DNA of 64,000 nt, taken from the NCBI GenBank assembly GCA_039180525.1, contig JBCDDF010000001.1:1-64000 (forward strand), in the 5' to 3' direction. Under the pieces are notes generated by a model that saw nothing but the letters and a program-made list of their open reading frames with translations, did no database searches and was not told the DNA's origin. Origin of the DNA: Halovulum sp039180525. Its GTDB lineage: Bacteria; Pseudomonadota; Alphaproteobacteria; Rhodobacterales; Rhodobacteraceae. Positions 26,436-34,700 of the stretch are shown one piece after another. Each line of letters opens with the position of its first letter. Within the stretch, counting starts at the first letter, position 1. A program made the position numbers and the translations under genes.

Positions 26436-27408
26436 GGGCGGCCTTATGTGCAGCGCGGGTGGCGAAAGGAAAGACGGCCAGGCCGATGGCGATGGCGAAC
26501 CACAGCGTGGTCAGGCGGATCACCGCGGTGGCGGGCAGCGAGATCTCAATCGGCACGTTCTGAAGCGACAAAAGGGCGACCATCGCGGCCTCCGCCCCGC
26601 CCAGCCCGCCGGGCGCGCCGGTAAGCCCGCCGGACACCATGGCGATCATGAAAACGCCGACCGCCGACCACAGCCCGACCTCAGCGCCCAGCCAGCCCAG
26701 CAGCAGAAAGAACGCGAAGCCTTCGGCGAACCAGCCGGCGAAGCCCAGCGCCAGCGCCGGAAGGGCGACTTGCCAGGCCGAAAATGGCCCTAGCGCCCGC
26801 GCCGCGCGGCACAGCCGGGCGAAAAGCCGCGGCCAACGGCGCAGCCGTGCAAAGATCCAGTCGAGCACCGCCAGCGCCAGCCGCGCGCGCGTCGCGATCA
26901 GCGCCAGCCCAAGCGCTGCAAGCGCCACCGGGACGCCTCCGGCGAGCCCGGCCGCCGAAAAGGCCACGGCCGTGGCGATCAACAGCCCCATCGCGGCTAA
27001 ATCGGCGGCGCGGTCGACCACGATCAGCGGCGCCGCCCGATCCGCCGGCGCGCCGGTTTCGCGGGCGATCCAGCGCAGCCGGATCAACTCGCCCAGCCGC
27101 CCGGGCGTGACCGTCATCGCGAAACCACCCAGGTAGTGGCGCAGAGTCTGAGCCAAATCCACCGGCAGCCGCAGAACCTTTGCATAAAGGTGCCACCGCA
27201 CCGCGCGCAGCCCGTAGTTTCCCAGCGACAGCAGCAAGAGCACCGCAACCTGTGCCGCGGTCAATGCGGTCAGCGAAGCCCAGGTCTCCGCCCAGCCGGT
27301 CGCCGCGGCAAGCCCGGCCAGGCCCGCGACCATCACCGCCAGAAGACCCAGCGTGATGGCGATTTCCCGGCCCATCGCGGGGATCTTTGCGGTATGTATC
27401 AACGGCAT
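26425..27408 (-). CDS. LPTD/AglD-type multi-spanning membrane protein (putative lipid-sugar flippase)
   Basis: About 327 residues from the ATG at 27408; ATG 27375 (MGREIAITLG) is an equally plausible start, and the longer frame is unlikely. Eight or so hydrophobic segments and the conserved lines GNYGLRAVRWHLYAKVLRL, FAMTVTPGRLGELIRLRWI and GGLTGAPGGLGGAEAAMVAL identify the lysylphosphatidylglycerol-synthase transmembrane (UPF0104) family. Overlap with the DprE1-like gene suggests it handles the lipid-linked pentose, possibly moving it to the periplasm. That role is inferred. Confidence 0.75.
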   Translation of the reverse strand: MPLIHTAKIPAMGREIAITLGLLAVMVAGLAGLAAATGWAETWASLTALTAAQVAVLLLLSLGNYGLRAVRWHLYAKVLRLPVDLAQTLRHYLGGFAMTVTPGRLGELIRLRWIARETGAPADRAAPLIVVDRAADLAAMGLLIATAVAFSAAGLAGGVPVALAALGLALIATRARLALAVLDWIFARLRRWPRLFARLCRAARALGPFSAWQVALPALALGFAGWFAEGFAFFLLLGWLGAEVGLWSAVGVFMIAMVSGGLTGAPGGLGGAEAAMVALLSLQNVPIEISLPATAVIRLTTLWFAIAIGLAVFPFATRAAHKAAHVA

Positions 27409-27687
27409 GCGCGCGACCCTAGCGGCGGGCGTCGGCCGCTCCAAGATAGGCGGGCCGAGGGTCGGTCGCGGTGGTGCATCGCGGCCACTCGGCAGATCAA
27501 TGCAGGTGCGACAGAAATACCCAATTATACTTATGTGTGCCGACCAGAAAAAATCTGTATACTTATGAATACAGTTTAGAAATAATAGAAGAATTTGGTA
27601 AAAACCAAAGTGTCGCACCCTAATTTATGAACGATTGGTGGCGTGCCCGCGTTCATCTTTTCACACACCCATACTGAGGAGGATCAC
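27409..27687. promoter_or_regulatory. AT-rich divergent region with palindromes
   Basis: 279 bases between the divergent flippase and small-protein genes. From 27510 to 27620 the sequence is strikingly AT-rich for this genome and holds two inverted repeats: CTGTAT-N8-ATACAG (27555-27574) and TTGGT-AAAA-ACCAA (27595-27608). These are candidate operator sites; no regulator is identified. Confidence 0.45.
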
Positions 27688-27843
27688 ATGGACTTCGGAA
27701 TTATACTTCTGACCTTCGGCACTCTGATCGGCGTCGCAGCCTTTGCCTATTACAGCGTACGCGCGACCAAGGCGCGCCGTCGCAGCGACGCCCCCAAATC
27801 GAGCCTGGCGGCTGACACGCGCCCCGTCACGCCTGCCGAGTAA
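27688..27843 (+). CDS. Small single-span membrane protein
   Basis: 51 residues from the ATG at 27688, which follows an excellent site (GAGGAGGATCAC). One hydrophobic helix (FGIILLTFGTLIGVAAFAYY) is followed by a basic, then polar tail (KARRRSDAPKSS). I do not recognise the family. It is convergent with the Rieske-ThDP gene, whose stop lies 12 bases away. Confidence 0.6.
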   Translation: MDFGIILLTFGTLIGVAAFAYYSVRATKARRRSDAPKSSLAADTRPVTPAE

Positions 27844-27855
27844 CCTGTCGAGCAA

Positions 27856-29838
27856 CTAGACCAATTCGGGGTCCCAGATGACCTCCACCAGCGCTGGCCC
27901 GTTATGGGCCAGCGCGGCTTCGATCGCCGGGGCGAGCTTTTCCCGGTCGGTCACCTTCTCGCCCTTGCCGCCGCAAAGCCGGGCGAAAGTCGCGAAAGAG
28001 GGATTGACCAGATCGGTCTGCCAGACCTCGAACTCGCCCGCGCGCTGTTCCTTGGTGATCTTGGCCAACTGGCTGTTGTTCAAAAGGATATGGGTGATGT
28101 CCATGCCGTGTTTGACGGCGGTGGTGAACTCCATCGCATATTGCCCGAAGCCGCCATCGCCGGAGATCGAGATCACCTTGCGCCCGGTCAGGCCATCGAA
28201 ATCCTGCGTCGCGGCCCAGGCGCCCATCGCCGCGGGAAAGCCGAACCCGATGGACCCCAAATAGCCCGACATCAGCACCGCCTGGCCTTGCGCTTCGAAA
28301 TAGCGGCCGAACGAATACGTGTTGTTGCCGACATCGACGGCGATGATCGCGTCCTTCGGGCAGACATGGGTCAGCGCGTCGAAAATCGCGGTCGCGTTCA
28401 ACCCCTTGCCGCTATCGTCTGGCAGACGCGCGACCTTTTCCTCGCGCCAGATCCGCCAGCGCTCGGCCAGTTCTTCGACGACGGTCTGATCCGCCGGTCC
28501 CTGCAGCCGACCGCAGATCGCGCGGCAGAACGCGCCGATTTCACCCCAGACCGGCAGCGCGACGGGGTGGAACTTGCCCAGTTGCATGCGCTCGTAATCG
28601 ACCTGGATGATCGGCTTGGAATCCTCGATCCCCGTATGCTTGGCAAACGACGACCCCAGCGTGACGATCAGGTCGCACTCGTTCATGAACCACGACGCGA
28701 TCGGCGTGCCCGACCGGCCCATTACGCCGGCGGCGTTGGGATGGGTGTCGGGGATCAGCCCCTTGCCCTTGAAGGTGGTGGCGACCGGCGCGCCGATGGC
28801 CTCGGCCAGGGCGATGACCTCTTCCTTGACATCCTTGGCGCCGAAACCCAGCACGATGAAGGGGCGCTTGGCCTTCGAGATCATCTCGAAGGCCATGTCC
28901 ACATCTTCGGCATCCGGCTGGACACGCTTGCCACCCATGCGGCCCGTGGGTCCGCCCGCGCGCTGGTCCGAGGGTACGGTTTGCACGTCGTCGGGAAAGA
29001 TCAGATGCGCGACATTGCTTTCCACGATCGCGTTCTTGCAGGCCAGGCTCGCCAGTTCGGCGTGGTTCGATCCCGGCAGCACGGTCTGGCTGAACTTGCT
29101 GACCGCCTCGAAAGCCGAGGCGAGGTCGATATCCTGAAACGCGCCAGGGCCGAAGACCTGCGTCTCCACCTGCCCGGTCAACGCCAGGATCGGCGCGCGG
29201 TCGACCTTGGCGTCCCAGAGCCCCGTCAGCATGTTGGTCGCCCCCGGCCCGGCGATGGACAGACACGCCGCGGGCACCCCGGTCAGCTTGCCATAAGCGG
29301 AGGCGGCGAAACTCGCCGCGCCTTCGTGGCGGATCCCGACATAGCTCATCTCTCCGGCCGCGGTGCGCCGGCGCACGGCGTCGGCCAGGCCCAGATTGGA
29401 ATGCCCGACCATGCCGAACACCCGCTTGACGCCCCAATTCACGAAGGTCTCGCACATCACGTCCGAAGCTGAACGGGGTTTGGCCGGCTCGGGCTCCAAC
29501 CCGATGAAGATCTCCTCGCCCCGAACCTCCAGGGGATATAGCCTTTGGCCCGTATCCGCATGGCCGCCGGGCGGTTTGCCGGTGAGCGGGTGGAAGTCCC
29601 AGCCGTGCCAGGGGCAGCGGATCCAACACTCACCCTCCACCCCCTCTTCGATCGACCCCTCGCCCAGGGGCGCGCCCTGATGCGGGCAGCGATTGTCCAT
29701 CGCCGCCCATTGGCCCTGAAAGTGCGACAGACAAATCGCTGTGGTGCGTGCCATCACCGTCTTGACCCGCCCCTCGGGCAAATCGGCGGTTTCGGCGACT
29801 TTGATCCATTCCATATCGGCTGGCTGGTCCTCGGGCAT
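27856..29838 (-). CDS. Rieske-thiamine diphosphate enzyme fusion
   Basis: 660 residues from the ATG at 29838. Residues ~10-110 are a Rieske [2Fe-2S] domain with both ligand pairs (NRCPHQGAPLGEG and IRCPWHGWDF). The rest is a complete ThDP-dependent enzyme of the acetolactate synthase/pyruvate oxidase type: activating Glu in GIRHEGAASFAASAYGKLTG, central domain, and the ThDP/Mg motif SGDGGFGQYA ... ILLNNS. The Rieske part would pass electrons to or from the ThDP reaction, suggesting an oxidative decarboxylase; substrate unknown. It is divergent from another Rieske-fusion gene at 30032. Confidence 0.88.
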   Translation of the reverse strand: MPEDQPADMEWIKVAETADLPEGRVKTVMARTTAICLSHFQGQWAAMDNRCPHQGAPLGEGSIEEGVEGECWIRCPWHGWDFHPLTGKPPGGHADTGQRLYPLEVRGEEIFIGLEPEPAKPRSASDVMCETFVNWGVKRVFGMVGHSNLGLADAVRRRTAAGEMSYVGIRHEGAASFAASAYGKLTGVPAACLSIAGPGATNMLTGLWDAKVDRAPILALTGQVETQVFGPGAFQDIDLASAFEAVSKFSQTVLPGSNHAELASLACKNAIVESNVAHLIFPDDVQTVPSDQRAGGPTGRMGGKRVQPDAEDVDMAFEMISKAKRPFIVLGFGAKDVKEEVIALAEAIGAPVATTFKGKGLIPDTHPNAAGVMGRSGTPIASWFMNECDLIVTLGSSFAKHTGIEDSKPIIQVDYERMQLGKFHPVALPVWGEIGAFCRAICGRLQGPADQTVVEELAERWRIWREEKVARLPDDSGKGLNATAIFDALTHVCPKDAIIAVDVGNNTYSFGRYFEAQGQAVLMSGYLGSIGFGFPAAMGAWAATQDFDGLTGRKVISISGDGGFGQYAMEFTTAVKHGMDITHILLNNSQLAKITKEQRAGEFEVWQTDLVNPSFATFARLCGGKGEKVTDREKLAPAIEAALAHNGPALVEVIWDPELV

Positions 29839-30031
29839 AGCGGGCCTCACTTGCGTCAATCTAGTCCGTCTATCGCACACCCTGCACCGCTTGTGAGGCA
29901 TTCTTTTGCTCACACTGCCGCGAGGGGCCCCCGAAAGCCGACAAACGCCCCATAGCCAAACGCGTGCGAATGCGCTGTTATGGCCGGCGAAGACCCCCGT
30001 TGCCGCGAGGGGGCAACGGGGAGCAGGACAC
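29839..30031. promoter_or_regulatory. Divergent promoter region of the Rieske cluster
   Basis: 193 bases lie between the two divergent Rieske-fusion genes and should carry both promoters. No defined box was recognised. A GC-rich inverted stretch (CCCCCGTTGCCGCGAGGGGGCAACGGGG, ~29994-30021) lies in the leader of the plus-strand operon and can form a hairpin. Confidence 0.4.
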
Positions 30032-31642
30032 ATGGAAAGACAGGCGGTCGCCGTCTGGGCGGAGTTGGAAGATCGCAAACCCGCCTATGCACTGGTGGGA
30101 GAGGTCGATCTGGTCGTGGTGCGGTGGGATGACGACGTGTCGGTGTTCTACGGCCGCTGCCTGCATCGCGGCGCGTTGATGGCCGATGGTCATGTCGAAG
30201 GGCGCAATCTGATCTGCAGCCTGCACTATTGGGATTACCGGCTGGACACCGGGGTCAGCGAATACGCCAATGAGGAAGTGCTGCCCAAATTCGGCGCCTG
30301 GGTGGAGGATGGCCAGGTCTGGGTCGATGCCGAGGAAATCGGCGCCTGGGCCGACGATCACCCGCAGCCCTTCGACCGATCCGCCTATCTGGGGCTCTAT
30401 GCCGATCCAAGCCATGACGCGACCGAGGAACCCTATACCGGGCTGATCCAGGAATATGCCCGCGACGGGCTGGCCAAGACCGGCCACCATGGAAAGATCG
30501 ATGCGATGGGTGTGCCGCGCACCGATCTGCCGGATTGGGACGATATCCAGATCCTCACCGCGCAACTGCATCGCCTGCCGCTGCTGGATGAGGACCCGGT
30601 GGATACGGCCGTCACCATCGGGCCGAACGCGCAGAAACCCCTGACGCTCGACACGCCGCTTCTGGTGTCGGACATGTCCTTCGGCGCGCTCAGCGCGTCG
30701 GCCAAGGTGGCGATGGCCCAGGGCGCGGAACAGGCCGGCACGGGCATCTGTTCGGGCGAGGGCGGTATGCTGCCCGAGGAACAACAGGCCAACAGCCGCT
30801 ATTTCTACGAACTCGCCTCGGGCCGGTTCGGCTTTTCCTGGGACAAGCTCGACCGCGTGCAGGCGTTCCACTTCAAGGGCGGGCAGGGCGCCAAGACCGG
30901 GACCGGCGGGCATCTGCCTGGCAACAAGGTCAACGGCAAGATCGCCGAGGTCCGCGGGCTCGACGAGGGTCAGGCGGCGATCTCTCCGGCGCGCTTTCCC
31001 GAATGGGACGATCTGGGCCAAATCCGCGCCTTTGCCGATGAGGTGCGCGACCGCACCGGTGGCATTCCTATCGGCTACAAACTGTCCGCCCAGCATGTGG
31101 AACGCGATATCGACGCCGCGCTTGAGGTCGGCGTCGATTACATCATCCTCGACGGGCGCGGCGGGGGCACAGGGGCCGCGCCGATCCTCTTCCGCGACAA
31201 CATCTCGGTGCCGACGATCCCCGCGCTTGCCCGTGCCCGCCGGCACCTCGACCGGCTGGACCGGCGCGACGTGTCACTGATCATTACCGGCGGGCTGCGC
31301 AAACCGGCCGATTTCGTCAAGGCGCTGGCGTTGGGCGCGGATGCCATCGGCGTCTCCAACGCCGCGATGCAGGCAATCGGCTGCCTGGCCATGCGCGCGT
31401 GTCACACCAACAACTGCCCGGTGGGGATCGCCACGCAAAAGCCGCACCTGGTCAGCCGGCTGGTGGTGGACAAATCGGCCCGGCAACTGACCAACTTCTT
31501 CGATGCCTCCACCGAGTTGATCCGAGTGATGGCGCGGGCCTGCGGTCATGCCTCGGTCGGCGAGTTCTCGCCCGAGGATCTGACCACCTGGAAACGCGAG
31601 ATGCGCGACCTGACCGGCATCGCCTATGGTGGGGTGGCCTGA
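30032..31642 (+). CDS. Rieske-glutamate synthase-like FMN enzyme fusion
   Basis: 536 residues. Residues ~1-100 are a Rieske-type domain (GRCLHRGALMADG and ICSLHYWDYRL). Residues ~130-536 are the GltB-like FMN-binding barrel: SDMSFGALSASAKVAMAQGA, GKIAEVRGLDEGQAAISPAR, ILDGRGGGTGAAPI, and the 3Fe-4S cysteine cluster MRACHTNNCPVGIATQ. There is no glutaminase domain. Such stand-alone GltB-like proteins occur in several amine and amino acid pathways; the reaction here is unknown. It opens an operon of at least five genes. Confidence 0.88.
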   Translation: MERQAVAVWAELEDRKPAYALVGEVDLVVVRWDDDVSVFYGRCLHRGALMADGHVEGRNLICSLHYWDYRLDTGVSEYANEEVLPKFGAWVEDGQVWVDAEEIGAWADDHPQPFDRSAYLGLYADPSHDATEEPYTGLIQEYARDGLAKTGHHGKIDAMGVPRTDLPDWDDIQILTAQLHRLPLLDEDPVDTAVTIGPNAQKPLTLDTPLLVSDMSFGALSASAKVAMAQGAEQAGTGICSGEGGMLPEEQQANSRYFYELASGRFGFSWDKLDRVQAFHFKGGQGAKTGTGGHLPGNKVNGKIAEVRGLDEGQAAISPARFPEWDDLGQIRAFADEVRDRTGGIPIGYKLSAQHVERDIDAALEVGVDYIILDGRGGGTGAAPILFRDNISVPTIPALARARRHLDRLDRRDVSLIITGGLRKPADFVKALALGADAIGVSNAAMQAIGCLAMRACHTNNCPVGIATQKPHLVSRLVVDKSARQLTNFFDASTELIRVMARACGHASVGEFSPEDLTTWKREMRDLTGIAYGGVA

Positions 31643-31643
31643 C

Positions 31644-32003
31644 ATGGCGCAGGGGCTTCTGACGCTGGCGGAATACTGGCTCTGGGCCGGGGCGGCGGTG
31701 GCGGCGGTGTTTCTGGTTATCGGCATCGACCGCATCGACGAGGATGCGCGCGGCGCCTATGTCTTTCGCCCGCTTCTGATCCCCGGCGTCCTGGTGATCT
31801 GGCCGCTGGTGCTGTGGCGCTGGCTGGTGTTGGAGACCGGCCGCGACAGGTGGCACCGCCGCCACCGGCCGATGCGGGCGCTGCCATGGGCGCTTTTCGC
31901 GACCGTCGTGGTGCTGGTCCCGCTGGCCGCGGTGTTGGGCGTGGCGTTGCGCCAGACGCCGCCGACCGACATTGCGCCCGTGCAGCTTGAGGCCCCGCGA
32001 TGA
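31644..32003 (+). CDS. Small integral membrane protein of the Rieske cluster
   Basis: 119 residues with two or three hydrophobic segments (YWLWAGAAVAAVFLVIGI, PLLIPGVLVIWPLVLWRWLV, ALFATVVVLVPLAAVLGVAL). Start 1 base after the preceding stop; its own stop overlaps the next start (ATGA), so it is tightly embedded in the operon. Family not recognised. Confidence 0.72.
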   Translation: MAQGLLTLAEYWLWAGAAVAAVFLVIGIDRIDEDARGAYVFRPLLIPGVLVIWPLVLWRWLVLETGRDRWHRRHRPMRALPWALFATVVVLVPLAAVLGVALRQTPPTDIAPVQLEAPR

Positions 32004-33043
32004 GCGTCAAATACATCCCCGTCCAGTGGAACCCCAACAAGTGGATCTATGACGCGATCCTGATTGCGGCGGCGGCGGTCTATTTGTGGATCTTCATCCG
32101 CTGGGTGCCGCCGGCGCTGGCCCATGACCGGGCGATCACGCCCAATATCCACAACGCCCGCGCCTTTGGCAGTTGCGCGTTCCTGATGCTGACCGTGATC
32201 CTGTGCATCGGCCCGGCGGCGCGGATCAACGACCGCTTTCTGCCGCTGCTCTACAACCGCCGCCATTTCGGTGTGCTGACCTTCTTCGTGGCGCTGACGC
32301 ATGTGACTTATGTGTTGGACTGGTACTACGCCTTTTCGCCCACGCCCAAGCTGGAGGGGCTGCTGATCGCCAATACCAGCTTTGCGCAACTGCTGGGCTT
32401 CCCGTTCGAAGTGTTCGGCATCTTCGCGCTTCTGGTGCTGCTGGTTCTGGCCGTCACCAGCCATGACTTCTGGCTGAAATTCCTGACCCCGCCGATCTGG
32501 AAGGGCCTGCATGTGCTGATCTATCCCGCCTATGTCGCGGTGGTCGCGCATGTATCGCTGGGTGCGATCCATGCCCGCGAAAGCTTTGCTCTGGCCGGGA
32601 TCATGCTGGTCGGCGCAGGGCTGGTCGCGGGGCTGCATCTGTGGGCCTTTGCGCTGGAACGCGGCCGCGATCCGCGGCCGGCGGTGGTCGGCGGCTGGGT
32701 GCCGGTCGGCGCGCCGGAAGAGATCGAAGAGGGCTTTGCCAAGGTCGTGCGGCTCGACAATGGCGAACGGGTCGCGGTGTTCCGGCACGAGGGGCGGCTT
32801 TCGGCGATCTCCAACGCCTGCGCGCATCAGAACGGGCCGTTGGGCGAGGGGCGCATCGTCGACGGCTGCGTCACCTGCCCCTGGCACGGGTTCCAGTACC
32901 GGCTGGAGGATGGCTGTTCGCCGGCGCCCTTCACCGAAAAGGTGCCGACCTATAAGCTGCGGCTGAGCGACGGGCGGGTGGAGATCTATCCCGATGCCAA
33001 CCCGCCGGGCACGCCGGTGCCGCCGCTGAGCCTGGAGGCGTGA
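32000..33043 (+). CDS. Ferric reductase-like membrane domain fused to a Rieske domain
   Basis: 347 residues. The first ~225 form a ferric-reductase-like heme-binding membrane domain with paired histidines (RRHFGVLTFFVALTHV and LHVLIYPAYVAVVAHV, spaced 12 and 13) suitable for two b hemes. Residues ~230-335 are a Rieske domain (NACAHQNGPLGEG and VTCPWHGFQYRL). Flavin/NAD domains of ordinary ferric reductases are absent, so the Rieske centre replaces them as the soluble electron port. It would link the membrane to a soluble partner. It overlaps both neighbours. Confidence 0.87.
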   Translation: MSVKYIPVQWNPNKWIYDAILIAAAAVYLWIFIRWVPPALAHDRAITPNIHNARAFGSCAFLMLTVILCIGPAARINDRFLPLLYNRRHFGVLTFFVALTHVTYVLDWYYAFSPTPKLEGLLIANTSFAQLLGFPFEVFGIFALLVLLVLAVTSHDFWLKFLTPPIWKGLHVLIYPAYVAVVAHVSLGAIHARESFALAGIMLVGAGLVAGLHLWAFALERGRDPRPAVVGGWVPVGAPEEIEEGFAKVVRLDNGERVAVFRHEGRLSAISNACAHQNGPLGEGRIVDGCVTCPWHGFQYRLEDGCSPAPFTEKVPTYKLRLSDGRVEIYPDANPPGTPVPPLSLEA

Positions 33044-33807
33044 TGCGAGACACACCCTTTTTCATCGGTTTCCTGCCCCCCTCGCGCTGGTTTCTGGCGC
33101 TTTATGCGTTGGCCGGGGTGGCGATGGTGCTGGGTTTCGGCGCGGTGGGTTGGGCCATCGGGCTGTCGCAGGCCGACCCCGGCGATGGCGCGTTCCGCTT
33201 TGATTTCGGCCGCCAGACGGTCACCGGCGTGATCGAGGCGCGGCCCTATCCGATGCTGCACGTGACCGAGGGCACCGAGGCGATCCCGGCCGGCCGCACC
33301 ATCATCATGTCGGGCGGCGGCAAGACCGGCGTGCAATCCCGCGCCGACCCGCTGGACGGGCAATTGGCCACCGTCTCCGGCGCGCCGCTGCAGCGTGGCG
33401 ATCTGACCATGATCCAGGCCCGGGGCGGGCGCAACGGCGTCGGTGCTGCGGAGGAGGCGGCGGAGAGCGCTGTGCCGGAGGTCGCGGTTACCGATCTGGG
33501 CCGCTGGCGGCTGGCGGGCGAGATCTGCGACGGCAAATGCCTGGCCGGCGCGATGCGCCCGGGCACCGGGCTGGCGCATCGGGCCTGTGCCAACTTCTGC
33601 CTGATCGGGGGCGTGCCGCCGGTGTTTGTGTCATCGCAACCGGTTGAGGGAGAAAGCTTTTTGCTGCTCGGCGGCCCCGATGGCGGGCCCCTGCCAGAGG
33701 TCTATCTCGACTACACCGCGCTTTACGTCTCGGTGGAGGGGCGGCTGGAACGGCGCGGCGATCTACTGGTCTTTTTGATCGACCCCGACACGCTGGAGAT
33801 CCTGTAA
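33043..33807 (+). CDS. Membrane-anchored protein with conserved cysteine motif, Rieske cluster
   Basis: 254 residues from the ATG at 33043 (TGATG overlap with the previous stop). One N-terminal helix (WFLALYALAGVAMVLGFGAV) anchors a large domain with a Cys-rich block GEICDGKCLAGAMRPG followed by HRACANFCLIGGVPP. The C-x3-C and C-x3-C pairs and the histidine suggest a metal or redox centre or disulfides. I recall relatives beside Rieske/ferric-reductase-type genes elsewhere, but no function is established. Confidence 0.72.
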   Translation: MRDTPFFIGFLPPSRWFLALYALAGVAMVLGFGAVGWAIGLSQADPGDGAFRFDFGRQTVTGVIEARPYPMLHVTEGTEAIPAGRTIIMSGGGKTGVQSRADPLDGQLATVSGAPLQRGDLTMIQARGGRNGVGAAEEAAESAVPEVAVTDLGRWRLAGEICDGKCLAGAMRPGTGLAHRACANFCLIGGVPPVFVSSQPVEGESFLLLGGPDGGPLPEVYLDYTALYVSVEGRLERRGDLLVFLIDPDTLEIL

Positions 33808-34061
33808 TGGTGCGGGTTCTGGGTGTGATCCTGGCCGCGGCGCTCGCGGCGCTGGCGCTCTACGCCTCCCGCTTCTGGCTCTGGCGGTTGTGGGAGGGCA
33901 ACCTGGGCGGCGTGGAGCTGCTGCGCCCCCAAGGTGGCGTGGTCCGGCAGGCCGCGCGCGGGACGGAGGCCGCGCCCTATGACATCGTGCTTTGGGCCAT
34001 CGGCGCGTTCCTGGTGCTGTCGTTGGTGCAGTGGGTCTGGGGCCGGGTCTTTCGCGGCTAG
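33807..34061 (+). CDS. Small two-span membrane protein ending the Rieske operon
   Basis: 84 residues with helices at the N-terminus (VLGVILAAALAALALYAS) and C-terminus (IVLWAIGAFLVLSLVQWVW). Start and preceding stop overlap (TAATG). Family not recognised; it is conserved in the operon only by position here. The next gene (SRAP-like) starts 12 bases later and could be part of the same transcript. Confidence 0.65.
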   Translation: MVRVLGVILAAALAALALYASRFWLWRLWEGNLGGVELLRPQGGVVRQAARGTEAAPYDIVLWAIGAFLVLSLVQWVWGRVFRG

Positions 34062-34073
34062 GGACGGGCGAAC

Positions 34074-34700
34074 ATGCCGGGCCGGTACTTCCTTGAAATT
34101 CCGCTGAAATCCGTGGCCGAGGGGCTGGGGGCGGCGCTCGATTGCAGCGATCCCGGCCCGCGGCCGGATGCGGCACCGGGAGAGCAGGTCGCGGCACTGA
34201 TCGCCGACCCCGACCGGCGGCTGATCGAGATGCGCTGGTCCATGGTCATGTCCGGCCGGGTCAATGCCCGCGGCCGCCCGGTGATGGAGACGATCGTGAA
34301 CGCGCGGTCGGAAACGCTGTTCGACAAATCCGCCTTCCAGGGCGTGCGCCGGGCGGTGCTGCCGGTGGGCGGCTGGTACGAGTGGACCGGCAAGAAGGGC
34401 AGCAAGACCCGCTGGCGGATGGCGCCGGTGGCGGGCGGCATCCTGAATTTCGCAGCGATTTGGGATGTTTGGCAGGGTCCGGGCGGGGTGGAGGTGCCGC
34501 AACTGGCGACCGTGACGGTCGCGCCAAATGCGGATGTCGAAGCCTATCATCACCGCATGCCGGCGCTGTTGGATGCCGCCGGCGTGGCCACCTGGCTGGA
34601 CGGTGCGGAGCCCGAAGCCGCGGCGGTGCTGGCGCCTGCGCCGGCGGGCACGGTGACGGTGACGGAGGCGCGGGACGTGCAGGCCGCGCGTGGGCATTAG
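34074..34700 (+). CDS. SRAP-like protein lacking catalytic Cys2 (first of tandem pair)
   Basis: 208 residues, SOS-response-associated peptidase (YedK/HMCES) fold. Conserved residues are in place: Asn76 in IVNARSE, Glu103 in GWYEWTG, His159/160 in YHHRMP. But the protein starts MPGRY, so the Cys2 that crosslinks to abasic DNA in YedK/HMCES is Pro. Using a later start would lose the conserved GR motif. The stop overlaps the start of the second copy (TAGTG). Confidence 0.85.
   Translation: MPGRYFLEIPLKSVAEGLGAALDCSDPGPRPDAAPGEQVAALIADPDRRLIEMRWSMVMSGRVNARGRPVMETIVNARSETLFDKSAFQGVRRAVLPVGGWYEWTGKKGSKTRWRMAPVAGGILNFAAIWDVWQGPGGVEVPQLATVTVAPNADVEAYHHRMPALLDAAGVATWLDGAEPEAAAVLAPAPAGTVTVTEARDVQAARGH

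Noticed and set aside
27904..29472. 522-codon plus-strand open frame
   Set aside because: Antisense to the Rieske-ThDP gene, with no recognisable domain.
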